DNA of 64,000 nt from Lysinibacillus fusiformis (GTDB lineage Bacteria > Bacillota > Bacilli > Bacillales_A > Planococcaceae). Position numbers and translations under genes: made by a program. Below the pieces are notes generated by a model that saw only the letters and a program-made list of their open reading frames with translations, made no database searches and had not been told where the DNA came from. Location of the stretch: positions 90,587-154,586 of the forward strand of contig JASENG010000009.1 in assembly GCA_030027265.1 (NCBI GenBank). Reading direction: 5' to 3'. This document shows positions 35,964 through 44,655 of the stretch, piece after piece; positions within the stretch are counted from its first letter, which is position 1, and every line of letters begins with the position of its first letter.

Positions 35964-35995
35964 ATCATAAAGGTTGACGCAACGTGAATGTCAAC
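35964..35995 (-). promoter_or_regulatory. MerR-type promoter with 19-bp spacer and dyad
   Basis: On the minus strand TTGACA (35994-35989), a 19-bp spacer and TATGAT (35969-35964). GTTGAC and GTCAAC (plus coordinates 35973-35978 and 35990-35995) form an inverted repeat within the spacer. This is the classic over-long spacer that MerR activators twist into shape. Confidence 0.8.
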
Positions 35996-36119
35996 AGGGT
36001 AAAAAGTCTTTTTATAAAATAATAATAGCGAGAAATTGAGACATGCTTTAATATAATTCATATTGAAGAAAAGAAGCGATATATAAAATAATTTTGCCGA
36101 TTGAAAGGTAGTAACGATA

Positions 36120-36752
36120 ATGGAGAATAAGAAAGTCCAAGTTAAGCAGCCAAAGTATCAAAAAATCGCTGCAGATATAGCATCAAGAATTGTTGAAAAG
36201 AAATACTTGATAGGTGAAAAAATCTATGCAAGATCTTCTTTGGCCAGTCAGTATAATGTGTCATCCGAAACAGCCAGAAGAGCCATTGCAGTACTGCAGG
36301 ATCTGGAAATTGTAGAGGCAACAAAAGGCAGCGGGGTCATGATTAAATCCTATGAAAAAGCTGCTCAATTTGTCCATCAGTTTTTAGAGGTACAATCTGT
36401 ATACCAAGTGCAGTTGGAGATGCTGGAAAGTATTAAAAGACAGAAGAGTGAATTGGAAGTATTGCAAGAAACAACAGAACGTCTTGTTAGCCGTACGGAA
36501 AGATTTAAATCAGTCAATCCCTTTGTGCCATTTCAGGTGGAAATTCGAGAGGAATCCCCCTATATTTCACAGTCGATAGGCTCCATTAACTTTTGGCAAA
36601 ATACCATGGCAACTATTGTAGGTATTCGACGTGGCGTAGAACTGATGATTTCACCTGGACCGTATGCAACCTTTGAACAAGGTGATGTTATATATTTCAT
36701 TGGCAATGATGAATGTATAGAGCGCGTACAGAAATTTTTATATCCAAAATGA
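36120..36752 (+). CDS. busR: BusR-type GntR/RCK_C regulator of glycine-betaine uptake
   Basis: 210 aa, the length of lactococcal BusR. The N-terminal GntR winged helix (about 12-78: SRIVEKKYLIGEKI, SETARRAIAVL) is followed by a coiled coil (80-125) and a C-terminal RCK_C/TrkA-C domain (about 130-210, ending FIGNDECIERVQKFL). BusR represses the betaine transporter genes busA/opuA when c-di-AMP binds its RCK_C domain. Its gene sits directly upstream of opuAA-AB-AC, matching that role. The ATG follows GAAAGGTAG. Confidence 0.87.
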   Translation: MENKKVQVKQPKYQKIAADIASRIVEKKYLIGEKIYARSSLASQYNVSSETARRAIAVLQDLEIVEATKGSGVMIKSYEKAAQFVHQFLEVQSVYQVQLEMLESIKRQKSELEVLQETTERLVSRTERFKSVNPFVPFQVEIREESPYISQSIGSINFWQNTMATIVGIRRGVELMISPGPYATFEQGDVIYFIGNDECIERVQKFLYPK

Positions 36753-36757
36753 TAATA

Positions 36758-36799
36758 GGGCATAGATACCGTTTGAACGGTGTCTAAAGCCCTTTTTTT
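36758..36799 (+). terminator. Terminator after busR
   Basis: GGGC-ATAGATACCGTT pairs with AACGGTGTCTA-AAGCCC, followed by T7. Confidence 0.85.
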
Positions 36800-36845
36800 A
36801 ATGCGAAAAGGTATATCTCTGCTACTAGATACATAGAATGCTAAG

Positions 36846-36891
36846 TTGACACAAGTAACAACCTTTTGTTAGGATGAAGTTGTTGATTTGT
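36846..36891 (+). promoter_or_regulatory. opuA promoter with overlapping inverted repeat
   Basis: TTGACA (36846-36851), an 18-bp spacer and TAGGAT (36870-36875). The imperfect dyad ACAAGTAACAAC (36851-36862) / GTTGTTGATTTGT (36879-36891) brackets the -10 and is a candidate BusR site. The TF assignment is inference. Confidence 0.55.
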
Positions 36892-36940
36892 TGTAATCTA
36901 GTAAAATACAGATTTGAGAATAATAGGAAAGGGGAACTGT

Positions 36941-38140
36941 ATGGAGAAGATAAAAGTAGAAAATGTTACAAAAATTTTCGGCAAGCATATCAATAGTGCG
37001 CTGAAGCTTGTCGAACAAAAAAAGAGCAAAACAGAGATATTGAAACAAACCGGTGCCACGATTGGTGTGTACGATGCAAGTTTTTCTGTAAATGAAGGTG
37101 AGATCTTTGTCATAATGGGTCTTTCGGGTAGTGGGAAATCTACATTAGTACGTTTACTTAATCATCTTATTGAACCAACGAGCGGAAATATCTACATAGA
37201 CGGTGAAAACATCTCCCAAATGAACAAACAACAGCTCAGAAACATTCGACGAGAAAAAATGAGCATGGTGTTTCAAAACTTCGGTTTATTTCCACAGCGA
37301 ACTGTCCTTGCTAATACCGAATACGGATTAGAAGTGCGCGGTATCCCTAAAGAAGAAAGAACGAAAAAAGCGGAAACAGCTTTAGAAAATGCTGGGTTAT
37401 TACCTTACAAGAATCAACTTCCGAGTCAATTATCTGGAGGAATGCAGCAGCGTGTGGGATTAGCGCGTGCATTAGCAAATGACCCTGATATTTTGTTAAT
37501 GGATGAGGCTTTCTCGGCACTTGACCCATTAATTCGAAAAGATATGCAGGACGAATTACTAGATTTGCAACAAAAAGTAAAAAAGACCATTATATTCATT
37601 ACACATGATTTAAATGAAGCTTTACGTATTGGCGATCGCATTGCATTGATGAAGGATGGGAAAATCATTCAAATCGGTACGGGAGAAGAGATTCTGACGA
37701 ATCCTGCAAATGATTATGTGAAGACTTTCCTTGAGGATGTGGATCGTTCGAAGGTGCTGACAGTTGAAAATGCGATGATTCGACCAATGTCTGTGAATGT
37801 AGAAATAGACGGACCGAAAGTAGCGTTAAAACGTATGCGTGAAGAAAAGGTCAGCGTATTACTAGCGGTTGACAAAAATAGAGGGTTTAAAGGGTACATC
37901 ACTGCAGATGATGCATTAGAAGCAGCAAAACGTGGGGAAAAAGGTGTCTTGGGTATCTTGAAAACGGATATGCCAACAGTTCCTCCAGACATGCTGATTC
38001 AGGATGTACTAGGAATTATTTCGGAAGCATCGACACCTTTAGCAGTTGTGAAAGAAGAAAAATTAGTCGGTGTGTTAATTAAAGGTGTAGTCATCCAATC
38101 GCTCGCTTCAGATTCAGAGGAGGTGGCTGGTGATGAGTAA
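36941..38140 (+). CDS. opuAA: Glycine-betaine ABC transporter ATPase OpuAA
   Basis: A 399-aa ATPase of the ProV/OpuAA class. Walker A GLSGSGKS near 68, signature LSGGMQQR, Walker B ILLMDEA with the family's DEAFSALDP, then a C-terminal CBS pair (about 280-395) that senses ionic strength or c-di-AMP in OpuA homologues. ATG 36941 follows AGGAAAGGGG; the in-frame ORF from 36914 has no such site. Overlaps opuAB. Confidence 0.93.
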   Translation: MEKIKVENVTKIFGKHINSALKLVEQKKSKTEILKQTGATIGVYDASFSVNEGEIFVIMGLSGSGKSTLVRLLNHLIEPTSGNIYIDGENISQMNKQQLRNIRREKMSMVFQNFGLFPQRTVLANTEYGLEVRGIPKEERTKKAETALENAGLLPYKNQLPSQLSGGMQQRVGLARALANDPDILLMDEAFSALDPLIRKDMQDELLDLQQKVKKTIIFITHDLNEALRIGDRIALMKDGKIIQIGTGEEILTNPANDYVKTFLEDVDRSKVLTVENAMIRPMSVNVEIDGPKVALKRMREEKVSVLLAVDKNRGFKGYITADDALEAAKRGEKGVLGILKTDMPTVPPDMLIQDVLGIISEASTPLAVVKEEKLVGVLIKGVVIQSLASDSEEVAGDE

Positions 38141-38978
38141 ATTGTTAGATGGTATTCCAAGTCTGCCAGTAGCAGATAAAGTGGAATCAATGATGGACTG
38201 GCTAACGGGGAATCTATCCGGATTATTTAGCTTTATACAAACTGGCGGTAAAAATGCCATGAACTTTATCACGGATATGCTTGTTGCGATTCCGCCGATT
38301 GTCTTTATATTAGTTATTGCCCTTATTGCATTTCTTGCAACAAAAAGGAAGTTTGGTTTAGCCATCTTCTCAATCATTGGTTTGTTATTTATTTATAACC
38401 AAGGTTTATGGGACGAACTGATGAACACAATAACGCTTGTTATTTTTTCAAGTATTATTGCGATAATAATCGGGATTCCCTTGGGTATTTTAATGTCGAA
38501 AAGTATGGTTGCGGAAAATATCATTAAGCCGATTTTAGATTTTATGCAAACAATGCCAGGGTTTGTATACCTAATACCTGCAGTTGCCTTCTTTGGTATC
38601 GGTGTGGTCCCAGGGGTGTTTGCTTCAGTTATTTTCGCATTGCCGCCTACTGTAAGATTTACGAACCTAGGTATTCGACAAGTACCGAAAGAATTAGTGG
38701 AAGCGGCAGATTCTTACGGCAGTACTGGATGGCAAAAGCTATTCAAAGTGGAACTGCCATTAGCAAAATCCACGATTATGGCCGGTATTAACCAAACGGT
38801 GCTGTTATCGCTATCGATGGTTGTTATTGCATCGATGATCGGTGCTCCTGGTTTAGGTCGAGAAGTGTTATCTGCTTTGCAGCGAGCTCAAGTAGGTAAT
38901 GGGTTTGTGGCGGGACTTAGTCTTGTAATCTTCGCCATTATTGTTGACCGCTTAACGCAAAGTTTAAATAAAAAATAG
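38133..38978 (+). CDS. opuAB: Glycine-betaine ABC transporter permease OpuAB
   Basis: A 281-aa permease with six or more TM segments. The N-terminal segment with a [16 protein letters not shown] helix and the EAA loop ([15 protein letters not shown]) match OpuAB/ProW. ATG 38133 and GTG 38130 are both possible behind AGAGGAGG; ATG is preferred. It overlaps opuAA by 8 nt. Imports glycine betaine or proline betaine as osmoprotectant with OpuAA and OpuAC. Confidence 0.92.
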   Translation: MSKLLDGIPSLPVADKVESMMDWLTGNLSGLFSFIQTGGKNAMNFITDMLVAIPPIVFILVIALIAFLATKRKFGLAIFSIIGLLFIYNQGLWDELMNTITLVIFSSIIAIIIGIPLGILMSKSMVAENIIKPILDFMQTMPGFVYLIPAVAFFGIGVVPGVFASVIFALPPTVRFTNLGIRQVPKELVEAADSYGSTGWQKLFKVELPLAKSTIMAGINQTVLLSLSMVVIASMIGAPGLGREVLSALQRAQVGNGFVAGLSLVIFAIIVDRLTQSLNKK

Positions 38979-38991
38979 AAAGGAAGATTTT

Positions 38992-39903
38992 ATGAAATTC
39001 AAAAAGTTGAAAATGATGGGTTTAGCTTTAGGTATGGGTGCAATGCTTGCGGCATGCAGCAGCTCTGATGAAGGAGAAACTTCTACAGAAAAAGCGAGCG
39101 ATTCGAATGATAATGCTGCAACGGAAGAATCTAAGGAAATTAACTTAGCTTATGTAGAGTGGGATACTGAAGTTGCTTCGACGCATGTAGTAGGAAAAGT
39201 GCTGGAAGACTTAGGCTATGACGTAACTTTGACACCGTTAGATAACGCAATTATGTGGGAAGCTGTTTCAAAAGGTGAAGCAGATGCAATGGTTGCTGGC
39301 TGGTTGCCAAACACGCATGCTTCTCAATATGCTGAATACAAAGATAACTTAGTAGAACTAGGTGAAAATTTAACTGGTGCAAAAATTGGTTTAGTTGTTC
39401 CTTCTTACATGGAGGCGAATTCAATTGAGGATTTAACAGACGAAGCTGATAAAACAATTACAGGTATCGAGCCGGGAGCTGGTGTAATGGCAGCAACTGA
39501 AAATGCGATTGCAGAATATGAAAATCTTGCTGATTGGGAACTATTGCCTTCATCTTCAGGTGCCATGACTGTAGCATTAGGCCAAGCGATCGAAAATGAA
39601 GAAGATGTTATTGTAACAGGCTGGTCTCCACACTGGAAGTTCTCATCTTATGACTTAAAATACCTAGAAGATCCTAAAGGTGTATTTGGTGGAGAAGAGA
39701 CGATCAATACATTTGCACGCAAAGGATTAGAAGAGGATATGCCGGAAGCTTACAAAGTGCTGGATGCATTTAATTGGACAACTGACGATATCGAAGCTGT
39801 AATGCTTGATATTAATAGTGGAACTGATCCAGAAGAAGCAGCAGCCAACTGGATTAATGATCATGCAGACAAAGTTGCTGAATGGACTGAAGGCGTAGAG
39901 TAA
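38992..39903 (+). CDS. opuAC: Glycine-betaine-binding lipoprotein OpuAC, lobe order swapped
   Basis: A 303-aa lipoprotein (lipobox LAAC, Cys22). The mature part has the half beginning INLAYVEWDTEVAST (about 45-140) first and the half beginning KTITGIEPGAG (about 152-300, with VTGWSPHWKF) second. B. subtilis OpuAC and the protein at 40082 have these halves in the other order, so this one is a circular permutant relative to them. Aromatic residues that form the betaine cage (for example W92-type GWLP and W of GWSPHW) are present in both halves. Third gene of opuA. Confidence 0.9.
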   Translation: MKFKKLKMMGLALGMGAMLAACSSSDEGETSTEKASDSNDNAATEESKEINLAYVEWDTEVASTHVVGKVLEDLGYDVTLTPLDNAIMWEAVSKGEADAMVAGWLPNTHASQYAEYKDNLVELGENLTGAKIGLVVPSYMEANSIEDLTDEADKTITGIEPGAGVMAATENAIAEYENLADWELLPSSSGAMTVALGQAIENEEDVIVTGWSPHWKFSSYDLKYLEDPKGVFGGEETINTFARKGLEEDMPEAYKVLDAFNWTTDDIEAVMLDINSGTDPEEAAANWINDHADKVAEWTEGVE

Positions 39904-39943
39904 CCTCTCAAACGGAAATAATTAATATCGCTACAAAAATATG

Positions 39944-39976
39944 GAGTTATCTAATATTACTTAGATAACTCTTTTA
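39944..39976 (+). terminator. Terminator of the opuA operon
   Basis: Perfect 11-bp stem GAGTTATCTAA / TTAGATAACTC and T4. Confidence 0.9.
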
Positions 39977-39980
39977 TTTA

Positions 39981-40064
39981 CAGATAAGAAAGTATAAAAC
40001 TTTCTTATCTGCATAAGTGCAACTAAGGCTTAACACCAAACACAGGCGTTAAGCCAAGTTTTTT
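39981..40064 (+). terminator. Two-hairpin RNA element ending in a terminator (copy B)
   Basis: Hairpin 1 is a perfect 13-bp stem, 39981-39993 with 39999-40011 (loop ATAAA). Linker ATAAGTGCAACTAAGG. Hairpin 2: GGCTTAACACC (40027-40037) with GGCGTTAAGCC (40045-40055), one mismatch, then T6. It follows the opuA terminator at once and ends just upstream of the next gene's ribosome site, so it can gate opuAC2 expression. Confidence 0.75.
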
Positions 40065-40081
40065 AAAAAGGGGATGTAATT

Positions 40082-40996
40082 TTGGTTAAATTAAAAACAA
40101 TGGGTATTACTTTGGGTTTATCGGTTTCGTTATTGTTGACTGGCTGCGGAAGTGAAGAGGAGAACCAAGATCAGGCAAGTACAGCAGGAGATGCTGCTAA
40201 TTTAGGGGAACAAATGGATTACACAATTACAGGTATTGAGCCGGGCGCAGGAACAACGGAGCTCGCCTATAATACTTTAGAGGAATATGAAAACTTGGAA
40301 GGTTGGGAACTTCTAGAGAGTTCAACCGCAGGTATGCTAGGTGCATTGGAAGAAGCCGTTAAAAAAGAAGAACCAATTATTATTACGGGCTGGACACCTC
40401 ACTGGATGTTTACTGCATATGATTTGAAATTTCTCGAAGATCCCAAAGGCACATTCGGCGGCAGTGAGAACGTAAATACAATCGTAAGAAAAGGATTGGA
40501 AGAAGAGATGCCAAGTGCTTATACAATTCTTGATCGTTTTTACTGGGAACCGGAAGATATGGAAGCTGTAATGTTTGATGCTCAAGAGGTTCCGTTTGAA
40601 GAAGCAGCGATGAATTGGGTTGAAGCGAATTCCGACACAGTGGCAGAATGGGTAGAAGGCGTTGAGAAAGTCGAAGGGGAAGAAATTGAATTAGTTTCTA
40701 CTCCATGGGATACAGAACGTGCCTCTGGCTATGTGATGAAGGCCGTATTGGAACAACAAGGCTATGAGGTAACTTTGACGCCAGTCGACCCGGCAATTAT
40801 GTTTGAAGCCATTGCTACTGGAGAAGGAGATGCATCTGTAGCTCCATGGCTACCTTCTACACATGCTTCTTTCTATGAGAAGCATAAGGCCGATTTAGTC
40901 GATTTAGGGGAAAATTTAAAAGGAACAAAAATTGGACTCGTTGTTCCATCATATATGGATATCGATTCGATTGAGGATATACAACCGAAAGAGTAG
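40082..40996 (+). CDS. Orphan glycine-betaine-binding lipoprotein, OpuAC-like
   Basis: A 304-aa lipoprotein (lipobox LLTGC, Cys22). The TTG start follows AAAGGGG at 8 nt. Lobe order is that of B. subtilis OpuAC: TITGIEPGAG half first (about 48-200, with TGWTPHWMF), EIELVSTPWDTERAS half second (about 203-300). It has no permease or ATPase of its own and probably feeds OpuAA-OpuAB, perhaps with a different compatible solute. It sits behind its own RNA element, so it may be controlled separately from opuA. Confidence 0.85.
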   Translation: MVKLKTMGITLGLSVSLLLTGCGSEEENQDQASTAGDAANLGEQMDYTITGIEPGAGTTELAYNTLEEYENLEGWELLESSTAGMLGALEEAVKKEEPIIITGWTPHWMFTAYDLKFLEDPKGTFGGSENVNTIVRKGLEEEMPSAYTILDRFYWEPEDMEAVMFDAQEVPFEEAAMNWVEANSDTVAEWVEGVEKVEGEEIELVSTPWDTERASGYVMKAVLEQQGYEVTLTPVDPAIMFEAIATGEGDASVAPWLPSTHASFYEKHKADLVDLGENLKGTKIGLVVPSYMDIDSIEDIQPKE

Positions 40997-41004
40997 CTTA
41001 TATC

Positions 41005-41038
41005 AAAAGGAGAATTCCGCAGAGGAGTTCTCCTTTTT
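41005..41038. terminator. Bidirectional terminator between convergent genes
   Basis: AAAAGGAGAA / TTCTCCTTTTT with an inner TTCC/GGA pairing. Confidence 0.85.
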
Positions 41039-41044
41039 GGCTGA

Positions 41045-42031
41045 TTAAAGTATAAACCACACAAATAAACTTAAAGCGATAGATGTCAATAAAAGCGTGA
41101 AAATAGGCTTTAAAGAATCTTTACGCATCTTCTTTAGATCTACGGACATTCCCAATGCTGCCATCGCTGCGGTTAATAAAAAAGTAGCAACCTGAGCAAC
41201 CCGGCCTTGAAATGAGAAAGTCATCCAGTTATTATGCAAACAGATTGTACCAATAATCGATACGGCGATGAAACCTAATATGAAATATGGAAAAGAAGCC
41301 TTTTTCTTGGACTTATTATTTGAAAATGAAAGAATCATCACGAGTAATATAGTTACCGGAAAAAGTAATAGTACGCGACTTAATTTGCTCAGTATGGCTG
41401 GTGTTAAAGATTCATTGCCAAAGGAGGAACCAGCTAGAAGTGCTTGAGCGATTTCGTGAAGACTTAAGCCAACCCATTGCCCATATACATCCGGTGTCAT
41501 ATCCGTAATAGTGGCGATAAGGGGGGCAACCAATGCAAAAATTGTTCCTAAACAAGCAATCATGCCAATTGCCAAAGCGGTATCCTCTTCATCTGAGTCT
41601 AAAATAGAAGATACTGCTCCGATTGCTGCCGCTCCACAAATCCCTGTACCAGAAGCAAGTAAAAGCAGGAGTTTTTGATCGACACCCAATATTTTACCAA
41701 TCATGAACATCATAAAAATTGTAAATAGGACAACAAGTGCTGCGCGGAAAAGAAGAGGTAAGCCCTCATCGACAATCATTTTAATATTTAAACGAATCCC
41801 ATAAAGAATAATTGCCAGCCTTAAAATGATTTTGGAAGAAAATTGAATGCCACTTCGAAACTTTTCAGGATATTGAAAGATATTTCGATATAAAATAGAA
41901 ATCGAAATAGCGATCGCTAAAGGACCTATGAAAGATAATAATGGCAATAAACTTAAGGTGTAAGCCATTGCTGTAATCCCCAGAACTAATAAAATACCGA
42001 TATAGAACTCAGCTGTTTTGTACATTGTCAT
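41045..42031 (-). CDS. YeiH-family putative sulfate/anion exporter
   Basis: A 328-aa polytopic membrane protein (about ten TM segments) with the UPF0324/YeiH signatures: ILYGIRLNIKMI, ASGTGICGAAAIGA, and LGMSVDLKKM near the C-terminus. Members are annotated as putative sulfate exporters, some near taurine or cysteine genes; evidence for the substrate is thin. AGAGAGG lies 9 nt upstream of the ATG at 42031. Confidence 0.85.
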   Translation of the reverse strand: MTMYKTAEFYIGILLVLGITAMAYTLSLLPLLSFIGPLAIAISISILYRNIFQYPEKFRSGIQFSSKIILRLAIILYGIRLNIKMIVDEGLPLLFRAALVVLFTIFMMFMIGKILGVDQKLLLLLASGTGICGAAAIGAVSSILDSDEEDTALAIGMIACLGTIFALVAPLIATITDMTPDVYGQWVGLSLHEIAQALLAGSSFGNESLTPAILSKLSRVLLLFPVTILLVMILSFSNNKSKKKASFPYFILGFIAVSIIGTICLHNNWMTFSFQGRVAQVATFLLTAAMAALGMSVDLKKMRKDSLKPIFTLLLTSIALSLFVWFIL

Positions 42032-42065
42032 ATATTTTGGCCTCTCTTATATGCAGTATGGAGGT

Positions 42066-42209
42066 ATGCGATTAGTAATGGGAGTCAAAAGGGGGACTTT
42101 TTCGAAAGTAAAGTGTCCAGCGAAAGTGATGGAAGAACTTGAAGAGTTAGAGTCTTTAATAGTTGAAATACCAAATTTAGATGATGAATTGCTTGAATTC
42201 ACCACCTAA
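42066..42209 (+). CDS. Possible small protein, about 43-47 aa
   Basis: In-frame ATGs at 42066 and 42078 lie downstream of GGAGG (42060-42064); the first is too close and the second a little far. The chain is basic at its start and strongly acidic later (VMEELEELESL, LDDELLEF). It is divergent from the YeiH gene and ends 3 nt before a convergent gene. No family recognised and it may not be expressed. Confidence 0.3.
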   Translation: MRLVMGVKRGTFSKVKCPAKVMEELEELESLIVEIPNLDDELLEFTT

Positions 42210-42212
42210 ATG

Positions 42213-42662
42213 TTATTTATCTATTTTGTCGTATCCGATAACCGTCCAAATACCAGAAGTATCCTGTTTCACAAGTCTTTGCAAGTAAACAAATTTAATA
42301 GCAGATTTAGCATCCTTAACTTCTACGACAGCAGTATCCTTTGTGCTGTGTAAAAGCTTTATATTTCCCTCTTCAATTGGATACTCTCCTTCTATGCCCC
42401 CTGGGGAAAGCTGTAAACTCACAAATACTTGTGTTGAAAGGAGAGGATCTAATTTCCATGGTGAATGTCCTTTGTCTACACTTTTTTGATCATTTTCCTC
42501 TTTCTTTATATCATACGGTACCTCTACTTGTGGATTGATATCGTATTCTTTCGCTTGAACTGGAAAGATAATATTGTTATAAAGATCAACAGTTTCAAGC
42601 TCAACTATTAACTGAGTCGATTCGAGAAATGCGGGGATTGCATTTTCTTCTATAATGTCCAC
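42213..42662 (-). CDS. Hypothetical protein, 149 aa
   Basis: GTG start with GGAGG 8 nt upstream, so translation looks real. No signal peptide or membrane segment. The C-terminal part (SAIKFVYLQRLVKQDTSGI, IWTVIGYDKI) resembles tails of Bacillus lipoproteins of unknown function, but here there is no lipobox, so it may be a cytosolic or truncated relative. Function unknown. It lies downstream of nagZ-like gene with a 138-bp gap. Confidence 0.55.
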   Translation of the reverse strand: MDIIEENAIPAFLESTQLIVELETVDLYNNIIFPVQAKEYDINPQVEVPYDIKKEENDQKSVDKGHSPWKLDPLLSTQVFVSLQLSPGGIEGEYPIEEGNIKLLHSTKDTAVVEVKDAKSAIKFVYLQRLVKQDTSGIWTVIGYDKIDK

Positions 42663-42800
42663 AGTAAAAACCTCCGTCTTTATTAGGTATGTTAAGACAT
42701 TACCGTTATTATTTACAAAAGATAATTTTTTACTCTATAAAGAAGAATAAATTTTAGAATTTCGCTTAGATGAATGGCTAAATAGAACGTATCGTTTCTT

Positions 42801-44492
42801 CTAAGATTGATATTTGTTAAGTATGTTAGTAATTGTTTGATTTAATTCTTCAATATTAATATTTTCTGGATTAGAGTGATTTAAATCGTATTTTTCTTTT
42901 AACTGAATAATTCTTTTTACACTGGCATTGATTTGCTCTTCAGAAATTTCTCCAGCTTCAACAGCTTTTAGGAGAGCTTGAATCGTACGCTCTACATGCT
43001 TGAAATCATGTGCTATAAGAAGGATATCAGAACCAGCTTTTACGGACTGTACAGCAGCTTCTTCTATAGAATAAGTATTTGTTATGGCTTTCATTGTTAA
43101 ATCATCCGTAATCACTACACCATCAAACTGCATTTCATTTCTTAATAAATCTGTAATTACCTTCTTTGACATAGAGGCAGGGTAGGACGAATCAATTTCT
43201 GGCAAGAGAATATGTGCAATCATTACGGCATCGGCATTTTGTGAAATCGCTTGTTTAAATGGAATTAACTCAAGTTGCTCTAATTGAGTCTTTGTCTTGT
43301 CAATCATTGGCAAGGCTAAATGTGAATCGACATCTGTATCCCCGTGACCAGGGAAATGTTTAATAACCGAAATAATATTTTCTGAATGCAGCCCCTTCAT
43401 TGTTTCTAAGCCATAGGAGCTTACTACCTCGGCGGTATTTCCAAAGGATCGGTCACCAATCACCGGGTTATTCGGATTACTATTTATATCTAATACAGGT
43501 GCAAAATCTAAATTGAATCCAAAAGCAGATAATTCTTTCCCAAGTATTCTGCCAATATCGTAGGCAAATGATACATGATTAGAGTTTCCTACTTCTAAAC
43601 TCGATGGCAGGCTTTGTATTTCCTTTGGCAGACGTGAAATTCGGCCGCCTTCTTCATCAATTCCTAATAGCAAAGGAAATACATTCTCTTTATTTGCTTG
43701 CTTGATTTCCTTTAAGAGATGAAGGATTTGATTGGAAGATTGAAGATTTTCTTTGAAAAATATAATCCCGCCTACTTTATATTGATCAATTAGTTTTTTG
43801 TCGGTTTCTGTTAACCCTGTTTTCGTAATTCCTGCAAAGAGCATCTGGCCGATTTTTTCTTCAAGCGATAGCTGAGATATTTTTTGGTCCAAGTTTTGAA
43901 TGTCCGGGTCAGACTGGGCTACCAAAGAAATATGATCCACTTTTGGATTGGCATTCTCGTCTGATGGGTAAGGCAATATCCACTTTAATTGATAGTTTGT
44001 GTTCACATTATAGATAAGAATTATTTGATGAGTTGTTTCATCCTTATAATATTTGACTTCATCCGGCTGACGATATTCTTTTAGGTCATTTAAATGGACT
44101 AGTTTAAATTCATTCTGATAGGAGCGAATATCATAGACGATTGAATCCTTGACCCCGAGTACGATGTCTTTATCTGGAAATTCTATATACTCACCAACTG
44201 CTGTATTTGTCTGCTTATTGGTTTTTCCCCACAATTCTGTTGCCTCATTAAAAGTTGTCTGCCCTGCGATAAAAGGTATATCAATCACCTTGCCGCTGTT
44301 TGATAGGGAAAAGACATTTTGAATAAAAGTATTAACTGAAATTTTTTCAACTTCTTCAATGCTCGGCTTTTTAGCAGGATTTGTATTAGCAGGAGTTTTA
44401 TTTTCTTCCGTATTTATTCTTTTAGGAAAATGTAAAACAAACATGAAGCACGCAAGTAGGCAAAGAATTAAGAGAAAAAGTTTTCTTTTCAT
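42801..44492 (-). CDS. Family 3 glycoside hydrolase, NagZ-like, with N-terminal DUF4309 region
   Basis: 563 aa. An N-terminal hydrophobic segment (about 3-20) acts as signal or membrane anchor; residues about 45-190 look like a DUF4309 domain; the GH3 beta-N-acetylglucosaminidase domain follows (about 200-540). The catalytic His loop KHFPGHGDTDVDSH and the nucleophile motif VVITDDLTM are intact. It should trim GlcNAc from cell-wall fragments outside the membrane. ATG at 44492 follows GGAGGTG; the ORF to 44519 is only in frame. Confidence 0.85.
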   Translation of the reverse strand: MKRKLFLLILCLLACFMFVLHFPKRINTEENKTPANTNPAKKPSIEEVEKISVNTFIQNVFSLSNSGKVIDIPFIAGQTTFNEATELWGKTNKQTNTAVGEYIEFPDKDIVLGVKDSIVYDIRSYQNEFKLVHLNDLKEYRQPDEVKYYKDETTHQIILIYNVNTNYQLKWILPYPSDENANPKVDHISLVAQSDPDIQNLDQKISQLSLEEKIGQMLFAGITKTGLTETDKKLIDQYKVGGIIFFKENLQSSNQILHLLKEIKQANKENVFPLLLGIDEEGGRISRLPKEIQSLPSSLEVGNSNHVSFAYDIGRILGKELSAFGFNLDFAPVLDINSNPNNPVIGDRSFGNTAEVVSSYGLETMKGLHSENIISVIKHFPGHGDTDVDSHLALPMIDKTKTQLEQLELIPFKQAISQNADAVMIAHILLPEIDSSYPASMSKKVITDLLRNEMQFDGVVITDDLTMKAITNTYSIEEAAVQSVKAGSDILLIAHDFKHVERTIQALLKAVEAGEISEEQINASVKRIIQLKEKYDLNHSNPENINIEELNQTITNILNKYQS

Positions 44493-44552
44493 AAGACACC
44501 TCCTATGAATTAGTCGCAAATTCTTTTAAAAGGTTCCATCTAAATATGAAAA

Positions 44553-44588
44553 AAGAGTAAAGAGCCCGTTAAAGCGATCTTTACTCTT
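44553..44588 (-). terminator. Terminator of the AraC-family gene
   Basis: Perfect 11-bp AAGAGTAAAGA / TCTTTACTCTT; T run on the minus strand. Confidence 0.85.
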
Positions 44589-44655
44589 ATTGCAGAAATC
44601 GACGAGATTTCCCAGGAAATTTATCTTATCAAGAAAATTCGACTTAATTAGGTAT

